Source: a virus | Direction: 5' to 3' (one strand) | Virus record (IMG/VR): IMGVR_UViG_3300032224_001080 | Span: 1 to 60,236 of that record | Length of the DNA stretch: 60,236 nt | Shown: positions 7,578-16,586 of the stretch, piece after piece | Position numbering within the stretch: position 1 is the first letter of the stretch | How the letters are laid out: each line of letters opens with the position of its first letter | Notes under the pieces: generated by a model | Told to the model about the DNA's origin: nothing | The model's input: the letters and a program-made list of their open reading frames with translations, nothing else | The model's database searches: none | Translations under genes and position numbers: made by a program

Positions 7578-8258
7578 CTATTTACATTTTCTCCAACCAC
7601 CACCTTTTGCTTTATAATCTTTTGCCGCGAAGCCATTTGCATAAGCTGAGGGGTAGACGTCAAATTTAGCTTTAGCTTTGGCTTTAGACGCCGCCCATTT
7701 TGCAGGATCTGTTGGACAGTTCTTACTTTCATCTATTTTCATAGCTTCATACATTTCCTTTTCTGACTCATTTTTAGGTTTCTTACCGGCTTTTTTCATA
7801 GCAATTGCAATGGCAGCTTGTTGTGGAAGATTTTTTGCTTCATTTACAGGTACACAGTTTGGTACTTTTTTACCATTTTTCATTTTACTACCAACTCGTT
7901 TATAACCTTCCCAACAACCTTCATCAAGTTGACCTTCCTCATTTAAACTGAATTGATCCATGTCCACAGAAACTGCTTGTTGGTCATTTTCATGTCCTTT
8001 AGTTTCATTCATCATAAAATCAAATACTTGATCTACGTTTTCTTTCGCGGATGAAATGTGATCGTCAGCCCAATCGTGGCCTTGTTCCAATAATTGATTT
8101 ACAACGTTTTTATCCAAATTCAACAACAATTCACATTGTCTTTTAATTTGTTCTAAATTACTGAAAAACATGTAGTTTCCACCATGTTCGGTGTTTTCCT
8201 TTATAATCTTAGCGATATATTTTCTAAGATCGTTTTCTTTTAGTTTAATTACTTTCAT
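7578..8258 (-). CDS. Multi-cassette phage protein (WADDHI, NCVP, YPSAYANG cassettes)
   Basis: The 226-residue protein is a chain of short cassettes seen in many phage proteins. Residues about 28-85 are helical, with IKRQCELLLNLD and GHDWADDHISSA. About 112-140 has CWEGYKRVGSKMKNGKK-PNCVP. About 143-160 has LPQQAAIAIAMKKAGKKP. The C-terminal 48 residues carry CPTDPAKWAASKAKAKAKFD and YPSAYANGFAAK, ending GGGWRKCK. None has a function I know. It is the first gene of the late operon, with a late octamer 4 nt before the ATG. The mix of basic cassettes suggests a nucleic-acid or protein-binding virion component, which is inferred. Confidence 0.75.
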   Translation of the reverse strand: MKVIKLKENDLRKYIAKIIKENTEHGGNYMFFSNLEQIKRQCELLLNLDKNVVNQLLEQGHDWADDHISSAKENVDQVFDFMMNETKGHENDQQAVSVDMDQFSLNEEGQLDEGCWEGYKRVGSKMKNGKKVPNCVPVNEAKNLPQQAAIAIAMKKAGKKPKNESEKEMYEAMKIDESKNCPTDPAKWAASKAKAKAKFDVYPSAYANGFAAKDYKAKGGGWRKCK

Positions 8259-8262
8259 AATA

Positions 8263-8270
8263 TATAAATA
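8263..8270 (-). promoter_or_regulatory. Late promoter octamer TATTTATA
   Basis: The octamer on the minus strand ends 4 nt before the ATG at 8258 and heads the four-gene operon 8258-5782. Confidence 0.6.
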
Positions 8271-8273
8271 GTT

Positions 8274-9668
8274 TTATTTTTCAGATGTTATCTCAAATTT
8301 AATTGATTCGTTATAATAAATTTCCTCAGTATGAGTCTTCGCTTTAATCTCTAAATGATATTCTCTTGGGATGTAGTTGTTTGTATCAAAATAAAACGAG
8401 TTTTCATTTGTTTTATCCATTAAAGTCCAATCATGAACATTTACGTCCACGGTTCCTTCCTTAATATATAATCTATAATAAACCTCATCAAATAAGACCG
8501 ATTTTGGAACATCTAAAGATTTAATTGTTACAACCACTTTTCTAATATCTCCTTGTTTAATTTTTTCACCTTGTTTAATTCCAAAGTATTGAATTTTATA
8601 ACGTTGTAATTCTGTTTGATTTTCACCAATGGTATATTGTGATGTAAATGGTTTAGGTACAAATTTTTGACTTATATTCGCAAGTTCGACACCGTCAATT
8701 GAAAGACCGGTCCAACGATCATAGAAAAAACGTTTTCCGTCACATAAATCACCGTCAATTCCTAATGTAACTTTATAAACTCCCTTTTTTACTTGGGTTA
8801 CAAATGGTAATGATATACCACCTAAACCTTCTACTATTGTTCCGGTTGAATCTAATATGTCAACACTTGGTATGTCATCTAAATCATAAAAATTGGTACC
8901 TTTAGTAACGTATAAATAAAGATTATTAAATACTCCAGCCGCAAAATTCTGTCTATTATCATCTATTCTATCATCAACAAACGTCTCAACGTATGGTTCA
9001 AAGAAGGTTTGTGTATATTTTGTAAAAAACGACACAGACTGCTCCGTCATTGGTGTTAAATCTTGAAATGGAACTGAAAACGCTAAACCAAATCCCTCAC
9101 AATCACCTAATGTATCATTGTTTAACATAAGATTAATTTCAGCGGTAATATCAACATCTATGTCTTCATTACCATTATCAAAATGAATAGTTTTTAAAAT
9201 TATTGGATTTTCCGCGTATATCCCTGAGGTGGCCCAACTATCTAATGTAGTTCTATCGTACCATGTTGATGGTCTTTGATCAAATGTTTTATTTCCATTT
9301 GATGTATCGGCATTAACATTAACATAGTCAAATCCAACTCCTTCATCCCAATATTCATCCAAACCAAATAAAATTAAATCAAACGAAGTTGCTCTATCTC
9401 TACCTGTAGACCTTAATTGACCTTTAAAACCTTCATCACCAAAAATACAGTTGGTTAAATGTAGTTTATGTGTAATTTTATCAAGATTTGCAAGTGACAA
9501 CTCACCTGAATTAAATTTATTAAGTAATTCAGTAAAATCTACTTTAAAAATAAATTTAGAAAACCCACCACCATAATATAACTCAGTTGTGGGGTTTTTA
9601 GCTGTATTAACCTGAGTATTCTTTATAATTGTATTATTCTTCTCAAAATAGGAACGTATATATGACAT
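8274..9668 (-). CDS. Virion-associated protein near the baseplate genes
   Basis: The 464-residue protein is beta-rich and not firmly recognised. The N-terminal part (YYGGGFSKFIFKVDFTELL, then KLHLTNCIFG) resembles the DNRLRE-type carbohydrate-binding or adhesin modules of secreted proteins. The C-terminal half consists of Ig-like strands (VSIKSLD-type segments, YHLEIKAKT). It has no signal peptide. It follows the gp5-like gene in the same direction, and its own late octamer lies 10 nt before the ATG. A baseplate-attached or surface-binding structural protein is the most likely role. Confidence 0.6.
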   Translation of the reverse strand: MSYIRSYFEKNNTIIKNTQVNTAKNPTTELYYGGGFSKFIFKVDFTELLNKFNSGELSLANLDKITHKLHLTNCIFGDEGFKGQLRSTGRDRATSFDLILFGLDEYWDEGVGFDYVNVNADTSNGNKTFDQRPSTWYDRTTLDSWATSGIYAENPIILKTIHFDNGNEDIDVDITAEINLMLNNDTLGDCEGFGLAFSVPFQDLTPMTEQSVSFFTKYTQTFFEPYVETFVDDRIDDNRQNFAAGVFNNLYLYVTKGTNFYDLDDIPSVDILDSTGTIVEGLGGISLPFVTQVKKGVYKVTLGIDGDLCDGKRFFYDRWTGLSIDGVELANISQKFVPKPFTSQYTIGENQTELQRYKIQYFGIKQGEKIKQGDIRKVVVTIKSLDVPKSVLFDEVYYRLYIKEGTVDVNVHDWTLMDKTNENSFYFDTNNYIPREYHLEIKAKTHTEEIYYNESIKFEITSEK

Positions 9669-9678
9669 CTCTTTTATT

Positions 9679-9686
9679 AATAAATA
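9679..9686 (-). promoter_or_regulatory. Late promoter octamer TATTTATT
   Basis: The octamer lies 10 nt before the ATG at 9668, on the minus strand. Confidence 0.55.
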
Positions 9687-9691
9687 TCAAA

Positions 9692-11215
9692 TTAGTTGAT
9701 TCTAATCGATTTATTTAATATGTCATTTTCAAGGGTCTTAAAAAGTTCTTTTAATTGATTACCCTCATCGTAGTCATACTGACCAACTATGGGCATTAAT
9801 GGATTGTGTCTATGTGTAAAAATAACCTCAATCATCTTATTTAATAATTTTAGTAAATTCTCACCTCTAACTGTTGAAAAAGTTTTTGGGTCAATGTTTT
9901 TGATGTAATCTTGTTGTGATAGGTCATACTGATTTAAATCAAAAAATGCTATCGGATTGTTTGATTCGTTGGTTCCTAAATCCGTAGATAAAAAATAGAT
10001 TTTATCCGACATAACAGTACCAAATGTTTGTTCTGGTGAATTAGGATCAAGTTTAATCCTTTCCTCAATAGATTCAACTTCCTTAACTTCCATTTTAGCT
10101 TTAGTTTTTGACCATATTAATCCACTTGATGGGCCGACTCTTAAAACATTAATATTGTTTAATATTAATTGTCTATTAGTATTTTCGGTGATATCTAAAT
10201 TATTTCTTGTTTTAAATGATCTAGTTGGTCTAAAATAAAATGGATGAACTTCTCCACCTTCATATTGTTGATTTAATTCAGTAAGATCTTTATCGTGTAT
10301 TAAAAATATCTTATCTCTAATTTCTCTATATATGTCGTTAATTGATGATGCGGTAACGGTATATGTTGGTGTGACACTATCTCCTTCTGGATTAATTAAT
10401 TTAATTAAAGATTCTGTTGCAATGGAATGTTCCGTAAAAAAATTAGTTTTAAACTCATCACCATATGGATTTACAACTTTATATACAAAAATCTTTATTG
10501 TTGCATAATTTTCATCATTTAAATCTTTTAATTTATCTACCTCATATTCAATAATATATTTAAGATCTTTATTATCTGAAACATTATTTTTAACAACTAC
10601 TTCTTCAAGTGTCATTTTTTTAGGAAATTTTTTGAGGTATACTCTTGATGATTTTCTAGCCATTATTGGATAGTCCAATAAAATTTCTCTATTTGAAGCA
10701 CTTGCCGCTTCTTTTGATAAAAGTTTACCACCTCTAAGTTGTAATCCATTTTCGGTAAAAAGAATATCAGAATTATTTTTACCATAAACAGCAAAATCTC
10801 TTTCGGTTGCGAATGTATTCTCTGATTTTTTATTAATATATTGACCGGTGGAATTACGTATTTTTGGTTTATGTTTTACGTTGGTACCGTATGTTGTGTT
10901 AGCAACTTGTTGTGAAAACGTTTGACCGTTATAGTCATACATTGTTGTAAACGGTCCAGCAATATATTCAACGTTAACTGTATCCTTATCCGAATTGTAT
11001 TGGATTATTTTAACAGACTGATTTATTTCGGGAATAAAATTTACGTTATTAGGTAGAAATGGACTTGCAACAAATAAGTCTCTGTCACTCCATGGTTCAT
11101 AATCAATTGCCTTCTCTTTTTGTCCTGTATATTCATTATAACGACTAACACGTATTCTACCAATACCTAACGGGTCAACATTATCAATACATTTACCAAT
11201 ATCTATTATTTTCAT
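9692..11215 (-). CDS. gp5: Baseplate hub spike protein with gp5-type OB-fold
   Basis: The 507-residue protein begins with a gp5/VgrG-type OB-fold: DPLGIGRIRVSRYN (14-27), DLFVASPFLPNNVNFIPEINQSVKI (about 46-70) and VNVEYIAGPF. This is the usual signature of the central-spike N-terminus. The following 400 residues are not recognised. No T4 gp5 lysozyme motif is visible, so peptidoglycan digestion must come from another protein. The C-terminus (VIFTHRHNPLMPIVGQ) resembles short segments seen in other baseplate proteins. It overlaps the small upstream gene by 4 nt (ATGA), so the two are translationally linked. Confidence 0.75.
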   Translation of the reverse strand: MKIIDIGKCIDNVDPLGIGRIRVSRYNEYTGQKEKAIDYEPWSDRDLFVASPFLPNNVNFIPEINQSVKIIQYNSDKDTVNVEYIAGPFTTMYDYNGQTFSQQVANTTYGTNVKHKPKIRNSTGQYINKKSENTFATERDFAVYGKNNSDILFTENGLQLRGGKLLSKEAASASNREILLDYPIMARKSSRVYLKKFPKKMTLEEVVVKNNVSDNKDLKYIIEYEVDKLKDLNDENYATIKIFVYKVVNPYGDEFKTNFFTEHSIATESLIKLINPEGDSVTPTYTVTASSINDIYREIRDKIFLIHDKDLTELNQQYEGGEVHPFYFRPTRSFKTRNNLDITENTNRQLILNNINVLRVGPSSGLIWSKTKAKMEVKEVESIEERIKLDPNSPEQTFGTVMSDKIYFLSTDLGTNESNNPIAFFDLNQYDLSQQDYIKNIDPKTFSTVRGENLLKLLNKMIEVIFTHRHNPLMPIVGQYDYDEGNQLKELFKTLENDILNKSIRIN

Positions 11216-11415
11216 TTCCCTGTATATCTTTTTTCTAATTCCTTATTAACTTTATTATATAAACTTTCAACACCATCTAAATGACGAGTTAAATCTATTA
11301 TTAATTCCTTTGTTTTTTCAAATTCCTCCAATAATTCATCTGCAACAATAACTAAATCTTTATTAGATTTATTTTGTACATCGTTTGCTATTTCTATTAA
11401 TTTTTGACTTTCCAT
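11212..11415 (-). CDS. Small coiled-coil protein
   Basis: The 67-residue protein is entirely helical in appearance, with heptad-like hydrophobic spacing (LIEIANDVQNK, ELLEEFEKTKELIIDL, LYNKVNKELEKR). It overlaps the gp5-like gene by 4 nt and follows the 652-residue gene by 3 nt, so it belongs to this baseplate operon. It may be an assembly factor or small structural component. No family is recognised. Confidence 0.65.
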   Translation of the reverse strand: MESQKLIEIANDVQNKSNKDLVIVADELLEEFEKTKELIIDLTRHLDGVESLYNKVNKELEKRYTGK

Positions 11416-11418
11416 ATC

Positions 11419-13377
11419 TTAGTTTTTCATTAATGCATATGTTGGAGTTCCTGGAGGTCCAGAAACAATACCTTTAAATGGTGTAACAGCTAAATTATCC
11501 GCAAATCCCTGTACTTGTGCCGACGTAGATAATACGTGATAATTTGGTTCACCGTTTATATCTCCCGTAGGTATTCCCATATTCTGCATTTTTTCAGTTA
11601 TATCCATTGTTGTTTTAACTGCACTAAACCCAGGTAACAAACCTGCTAATGCTAATAGTGGATTTGGAATATCGAGACCACCAGCACTTAACGCACCACT
11701 AATTGCGGCACTAATTGCTGCAATTATTGCTTGACAACTATCTAATCCGGTTTCAAGTACTTTTTTTAACAAAGCAATTAACGCAGCAATAACAAGATAA
11801 TACCTTTTTAATTTATCTTTTAATATTTTTCTTATTATTTTCATTAAGAAATTTTTAAGGTCAGCCTTAACTCTTTTCCAAAATTCTCTAATAAATTTCC
11901 AAAATAATTCTTTTATTGTACAGGTAAAAATATTTTTTAATTTTTTCATTAGTTCTTTTGCGTCCATAACTAAATTTTTAGCCGAAGCAACAAATTGTTT
12001 GTAAATTATAACAAACGGTAAAAACATTTTAGGAGATATAATACTCATAATTAACGCCTTAGGAATATTAAAAATAAAAGATAAATTAATTGAAATTTGA
12101 AAACTTGGTAAATCAATTGAAAAATCAGATTGTTCATAAGCATCTGACGCAGCCTTATTTAATGCACCATCTATCCATTTTCTTCTATCTTGTTTACCCT
12201 CTAAATAAATAAAATCTTCCATATGAACTGAATTATATGGAACTTCATAGTTATTACAATCTTTAAATTTTAATACCTTTCTTTTTCTTGCATCCTCATC
12301 ATCTAAATCAATTCCTTCAACATCATCAAAATCAAAATAAAATTCATCGTTTTCTTCCTCATCATGAAACAAATTGGTTGGAGTTGATCCAGTTAATTTA
12401 CCGTTATTACAAAATGCAAATATTTTATTTAACATCCTCTCAAGATTATTGATTGCCTCATCTAAAGATGGGGCAAAATCTAAAGAATTATCCATACCAC
12501 TAAATGAACCACCCACACTGACACCATTTTTATCGGCAGACGCATTACAAGCTTTTAAGGTCATTAACATTGCTTTTTTAAGTATCTCATTCAAATCTGG
12601 CATCTCCATGTTTGAGTAATAATCATTAAAAAAATCACCAACATTAACATTACCATACTGACCAACTCCATTTCCTTGAGTTAATCCCTTAATTTCAAAA
12701 CGTTGGTGAGCGGCTGCCCATGTTGAAGTAAATAAAGTTTTATTACTTGGTGTTGTATATTGATACTCTAATCCAGTTGGTGTTGTTGTTCCAGCACTTA
12801 TAAATGTTTGATAAAGTCCGTAGTTTATTTGTGCCTTTAGTCCATTTCTTTTTTTAGGGTTTTCATACATTATTTTACCATAATCACTTTCCGGAGGAAC
12901 TTTAAACATTCCTAAAAAATCAATTTCTTTTGGGTAAATAAAAACTTCGTCCATTTCTCTTGTTCCACCCATAACTTGATTGGATCCACAAATCCCATCA
13001 TTTGCAAAAAATGCGTTTTTAACACAATCCATTAGGATTTGTTTAGCTGAATTTTTTGTAACATCAACCGAATCTAATACGTGTTGTCTAAGTCTTTGTG
13101 TTGATTGAAATCTATCAGGATCGTTGACCGTTCTGCCAGATTCTAAAAATTTATTAACAACCGAAACAACTTCTTCAAATATGTTTTTTTTATTTTTAGT
13201 TTTTGGTTTTTTCTTTCCTAATTTAGACTTAAGTTGTTCTAATTTAGTGTTTAAGTTAGGAAGATTAGGTGAAAACTTTTTAAGGGCATCCTCAGGACTT
13301 ATATCAAGATCAACGTGTTTATCTTGATCAACAGTTTTTTGAATAATATCAATCGTGGTTTTTATCTTTTCAAACAT
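11419..13377 (-). CDS. Large structural protein of the baseplate operon, with hydrophobic helices
   Basis: The 652-residue protein is not recognised. The N-terminal 80 residues are Lys-rich, with coiled-coil character. The middle (about 160-300) is beta-rich. An acidic patch EEENDEFYFDFDDVEGIDLDD lies near 340-360. Residues about 440-590 hold long amphipathic and hydrophobic helices (KALIMSIISPKMFLPFVIIY; YYLVIAALIALLKKV; AIIAAISAAISGAL) that could insert into a membrane. The next gene downstream starts 3 nt after its stop. Such helices in a tail-tip operon would fit cell-envelope penetration; that function is inferred. Confidence 0.65.
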   Translation of the reverse strand: MFEKIKTTIDIIQKTVDQDKHVDLDISPEDALKKFSPNLPNLNTKLEQLKSKLGKKKPKTKNKKNIFEEVVSVVNKFLESGRTVNDPDRFQSTQRLRQHVLDSVDVTKNSAKQILMDCVKNAFFANDGICGSNQVMGGTREMDEVFIYPKEIDFLGMFKVPPESDYGKIMYENPKKRNGLKAQINYGLYQTFISAGTTTPTGLEYQYTTPSNKTLFTSTWAAAHQRFEIKGLTQGNGVGQYGNVNVGDFFNDYYSNMEMPDLNEILKKAMLMTLKACNASADKNGVSVGGSFSGMDNSLDFAPSLDEAINNLERMLNKIFAFCNNGKLTGSTPTNLFHDEEENDEFYFDFDDVEGIDLDDEDARKRKVLKFKDCNNYEVPYNSVHMEDFIYLEGKQDRRKWIDGALNKAASDAYEQSDFSIDLPSFQISINLSFIFNIPKALIMSIISPKMFLPFVIIYKQFVASAKNLVMDAKELMKKLKNIFTCTIKELFWKFIREFWKRVKADLKNFLMKIIRKILKDKLKRYYLVIAALIALLKKVLETGLDSCQAIIAAISAAISGALSAGGLDIPNPLLALAGLLPGFSAVKTTMDITEKMQNMGIPTGDINGEPNYHVLSTSAQVQGFADNLAVTPFKGIVSGPPGTPTYALMKN

Positions 13378-13757
13378 TATAATGAATAGTTACTTGATTT
13401 ATTATCGTTTCCGTCATTAACCAATCTATCCAAAATCTCACGATCTTCGTCAGATAAAGTTAATTTACCCATAGAACCCCCACCACCTCCGGACCCACTT
13501 GTGGTTTGTTTAAGTAAAACACTTTGTAATTTAACTAATGAAATTTTCTTTTCGGTACAATCATTTAAGATTTTCTGTTGTTCTTTAATAACAGGTCCAA
13601 TTGTACTCATATCTTCAGCGTCCTTCATAAAACTCATCATTTTTCTCAAAATGGTTGAGGCAGTATTTCTATTCTCAACGACGTCGTTGTAGATCTCCTG
13701 CATTAAGGCTAACGCCGAATCAACATCTAATGTAATATTGTTTCTTTGTGTTCTCAT
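13377..13757 (-). CDS. Hypothetical helical protein with Gly-rich linker
   Basis: The 126-residue protein is helical over residues 1-90, followed by a Gly/Ser linker (SGSGGGGGS near 92-100) and a short C-terminal helix LSDEDREILDRLVND. Its stop overlaps the start of the next gene by 1 nt (TAATG). A late octamer lies only 3 nt before the ATG, so it heads the baseplate operon 13757-9692. Family unknown. Confidence 0.65.
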   Translation of the reverse strand: MRTQRNNITLDVDSALALMQEIYNDVVENRNTASTILRKMMSFMKDAEDMSTIGPVIKEQQKILNDCTEKKISLVKLQSVLLKQTTSGSGGGGGSMGKLTLSDEDREILDRLVNDGNDNKSSNYSL

Positions 13758-13760
13758 ATC

Positions 13761-13768
13761 AATAAATA
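13761..13768 (-). promoter_or_regulatory. Late promoter octamer TATTTATT
   Basis: The octamer on the minus strand ends 3 nt before the ATG at 13757. Confidence 0.55.
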
Positions 13769-13771
13769 GAT

Positions 13772-14473
13772 TTATTCTAAAAACCCACCTAAAATACCGT
13801 CATATAGTTTTTTATAACGTTTCAGGGAGACTCTAATCTCTTTTGTTGATAAGGAGGTCATTTCTCGTAAAGAGAGTAAAATGAGGTTCTTATTGAATTT
13901 GTTACCGTCACCTACTTGAAATATCTTATCAAAATTACTAAAGATTTCAAGTAGTGCGTAACCTAACTTTCTCTCATTATCAGATAGATTTTTCTCTTTT
14001 TCCACAAAATTTTCTAAATCAATTGTAAGTTTAGTAATAACCGAACTATAATCAATTACAAATTCATCAATTACATATGATAAGTCTTTACTATCTTCAA
14101 AATCTGAAGATATATCATCATACGATACTTGTCTATTTTGTTCTTTTGTATCTTTCTGTATTGCACCCATAAGGTAGTTTTTACAGATAGTTCCAAAGTA
14201 TGAATATGCTTTAGTATTTTTTGTGTGATCAAACTTGTTGATCTTAGTTATAAGGAAAGACATTGTATCGGTATGAATTTCTTCAAATTCCATATCTTTT
14301 CTATAAAGTTTATAACGTCGAATAATTGATTCGACCATTATAATTAGGGGTTCACGTAAATATTCATTGAATATCTTATTTTTTTCTGTTTCGTCAGTAC
14401 TTTCTAAGTAATTGACTACCGCCTTCTCTTGATCCTCCCCAAAATATATTTTTTGGGTTCTTGGTCTTGGCAT
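13772..14473 (-). CDS. gp55: Late-transcription sigma factor, gp55-like
   Basis: The 233-residue protein has a sigma-70 region-2-like core. Residues about 76-106 read ITKINKFDHTKNTKAYSYFGTICKNYLMG, matching the F-D-x-x-K/N-x-x-x-x-x-x-Y pattern of core-binding and -10-recognition helices. It is followed by KDTKEQNRQVSYDD. The length is close to T4 gp55 (185) and other phage late sigma factors. T4 gp55 directs RNA polymerase to the TATAAATA late promoter with the sliding clamp. Here the likely target is the TATTTAT(A/T) octamer found before many genes. It lies downstream of two glycosyltransferases in one tight operon; its start shares 1 nt with the upstream stop. Confidence 0.8.
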   Translation of the reverse strand: MPRPRTQKIYFGEDQEKAVVNYLESTDETEKNKIFNEYLREPLIIMVESIIRRYKLYRKDMEFEEIHTDTMSFLITKINKFDHTKNTKAYSYFGTICKNYLMGAIQKDTKEQNRQVSYDDISSDFEDSKDLSYVIDEFVIDYSSVITKLTIDLENFVEKEKNLSDNERKLGYALLEIFSNFDKIFQVGDGNKFNKNLILLSLREMTSLSTKEIRVSLKRYKKLYDGILGGFLE

Positions 14474-15252
14474 TAAGCTATTTCATAATTTACATCTCGT
14501 TTATTTTTAAAGAAAAATTCTTTCTTTGCGGTCTCCAACCAAAATTTAGCTTCATCTTCACTAACCTTATTTGTTTCATCATTTTTATATAACCAAAATA
14601 ATGAATCCTCTCTAAAATTTAAGTGCTGATATCCTACTTTTGGTACAGTCATAATCTTAACATTGTTATGTGTTAATCTTAATAAAAACTCATATCCAAA
14701 TGTTAATTTAATATTTTCTTTTAATGAACCATTATCTTTAATAACTTGTGTTTTATAAAGTCCACCACTAATTTGATAATTTTGGAAATCTAATAATACT
14801 TCATTGTCTAATAAACCTTGTTTTTCTGTAAATCCATACGCCCATGTTGATTCGTTTGTGAAACTTACAAAGTTACCATCAGTATTTATATCTTTAACTA
14901 CCGGTAAAAATACATCAACGTCTGTATATGTTTTAACATACTCGTTTGTTGATTTTAACCAAATTGATTTATATTCATCATCAATTTCTAAAATACTAAA
15001 CCATTCAGTATCACATTTTTCAATACCCAAATTAACTTGAGAACAAAAATCTGTTTTAGTGTTATTAGTTACTATGTTTACTTCTAATACTTCTGAAATA
15101 TTTGTCAATTCAGATTTAACTGAAGGAGGACAAACAATCATTAATTTGACATCTTCGTGAAATTGTTCCACGGATTTAATTGCGTTATCTAACATTACAC
15201 GATAACTCTCTTCAATCCTATGTACAGGTAAAATTACTGTTATATTTTTCAT
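14473..15252 (-). CDS. Glycosyltransferase, family 2-like (GT-A)
   Basis: The 259-residue protein starts with ITVILPVHRIEESYRVML, the typical GT2 N-terminal strand and helix. QVNLGIEKCDTEWFSILEIDDEY (about 73-95) carries the nucleotide-sugar and metal-binding acidic motif in the form EIDDE. The remainder (FGYEFLLRLTHNNVKI, VPKVGYQHLNFRE) resembles the acceptor half of phage GT2 enzymes. It is one of three glycosyltransferases in 14.5-20.3 kb. Likely roles are glycosylation of phage DNA, of virion proteins, or of host surface; none can be chosen from sequence. Confidence 0.75.
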   Translation of the reverse strand: MKNITVILPVHRIEESYRVMLDNAIKSVEQFHEDVKLMIVCPPSVKSELTNISEVLEVNIVTNNTKTDFCSQVNLGIEKCDTEWFSILEIDDEYKSIWLKSTNEYVKTYTDVDVFLPVVKDINTDGNFVSFTNESTWAYGFTEKQGLLDNEVLLDFQNYQISGGLYKTQVIKDNGSLKENIKLTFGYEFLLRLTHNNVKIMTVPKVGYQHLNFREDSLFWLYKNDETNKVSEDEAKFWLETAKKEFFFKNKRDVNYEIA

Positions 15253-15253
15253 A

Positions 15254-16309
15254 TTATTCTTGTTCTTTTTTTAGATTTTCTAATGCCTTTGTAAATGTCT
15301 CAACTCTTTTATTTGTAAATGAATTGAAAACTGATAAGATATTATTTTTAGTTATTTCAGTTTCATATGGTAATAAAGTATCTTTCATTTTTTGTTTAAC
15401 TTCGTCAGTTAATTCAACACCGTCTAACCATGCTAAAACAAATGTCCCTAAAATATCAACTAATTTATTTTCATCATAAGTCCACATACCATTTTCACTT
15501 AACCAATCTGGTTCGGTACTTGGTATTTTACCAATAATCGGAACACCTGATTTCATTGATTCTAATGGGAATGTGCCAAATGTTGATTCGTCATCCGCCC
15601 ATAATGAAACCATACAATCTTTTAGTCCTTCTGAGAATTCTTCATATGTCATTTGTACCATATCTTTAAAAGTGATCCAACGTAAATGTGGATATTTTAA
15701 ATAAAATTCAGAAATGAATTTTCTATGTTTAACTCTATCTCTACAACTAATTGCAATAAAAGGTTTTACAATACCTTCAGTAGGTTTAAAATTATCACCA
15801 ATAATTGGAGAGATTATATGGACTAATATTTCAGGAAAAATTTCTTGAATGTACTTTTTTGATTCTTCAGTTGTTACGATTGCTCGATCAAAACCATAAT
15901 CACTCCAACGACTACCAACTGGTAACGTTTCAAAAATATATTCTTTTTGTTGTATCAACATAACTTTAGTACATCTTACGTTTGCCAATTGTTGTAAAAC
16001 ATTTGAATAATATTCGGGAACAACAATAACGTCATCGATTGAAATATTAATCTTATCTTCTTTAATTGATACCAATTCTAAAACATCGTATTTTTCACCC
16101 AACCATTCTGGTTTGATGTATGATTTATCTTCCGTTAAAATTTTTGGATTAGATCCCGTTTCTTTTAACGTTAAAGCCATATCATAGATATGTTTAATTG
16201 CAGCTCTAGCATTATTTTTAGTGTCGTATGTTAAAAAATATATAACGTTTTCTTTTGTTTCTAACCTTCCTAAGGCTGATTCAAGTTTTTCTATGTTTTC
16301 TTTACTCAT
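15254..16309 (-). CDS. Glycosyltransferase, GT-B fold (family 4-like)
   Basis: The 351-residue protein shows a GT-B pattern. The N-terminal domain has VIYFLTYDTKNNARAAIKHI near 22-41. The C-terminal domain has FIAISCRDRVKHRKFI and the donor-binding DESTFGTFPLESMKSGVPIIG near 245-265, matching the E-x7-E motif of GT4 enzymes. Its stop is 1 nt from the GT2 gene and its start overlaps the previous gene by 8 nt. Acceptor and sugar unknown. Confidence 0.75.
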   Translation of the reverse strand: MSKENIEKLESALGRLETKENVIYFLTYDTKNNARAAIKHIYDMALTLKETGSNPKILTEDKSYIKPEWLGEKYDVLELVSIKEDKINISIDDVIVVPEYYSNVLQQLANVRCTKVMLIQQKEYIFETLPVGSRWSDYGFDRAIVTTEESKKYIQEIFPEILVHIISPIIGDNFKPTEGIVKPFIAISCRDRVKHRKFISEFYLKYPHLRWITFKDMVQMTYEEFSEGLKDCMVSLWADDESTFGTFPLESMKSGVPIIGKIPSTEPDWLSENGMWTYDENKLVDILGTFVLAWLDGVELTDEVKQKMKDTLLPYETEITKNNILSVFNSFTNKRVETFTKALENLKKEQE

Positions 16310-16586
16310 CTTCGTCTTCTATTAAAATTTGATTTTTTATTAATGTGTTAAATGCAATTCTGAAAGATACTGATGTTCCTTCTTGTGCAAATTTTCCAAG
16401 TCCTTCGTCAACTTCGTCGATTTCACCTAAAACTCTATCCAAACACATTTTTATAATTTCGTATTTGAATATGTTTACTTCGGTTACTTCAGTTCCGTCT
16501 TCGTCTGGAATTGTTCCTCCTGTTCTACACTTCTCTGTGATTCCGTCAAGGTCAATGTAGTAGTTTTTTCCAAAGATTTCAACCAT
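16302..16586 (-). CDS. Hypothetical small acidic protein
   Basis: The 94-residue acidic protein contains YYIDLDGITEKC, VTEVNIFKYEIIKMCLDRVL and an acidic end LIEDEDE. I do not recognise the family. It overlaps the HAD-like gene by 103 nt in another frame and the GT-B gene by 8 nt. The start at 16586 (ATG GTT GAA) begins well inside the upstream gene, but shorter starts would remove the conserved-looking N-terminus. Position suggests a partner of the neighbouring glycosyltransferases. Confidence 0.6.
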   Translation of the reverse strand: MVEIFGKNYYIDLDGITEKCRTGGTIPDEDGTEVTEVNIFKYEIIKMCLDRVLGEIDEVDEGLGKFAQEGTSVSFRIAFNTLIKNQILIEDEDE

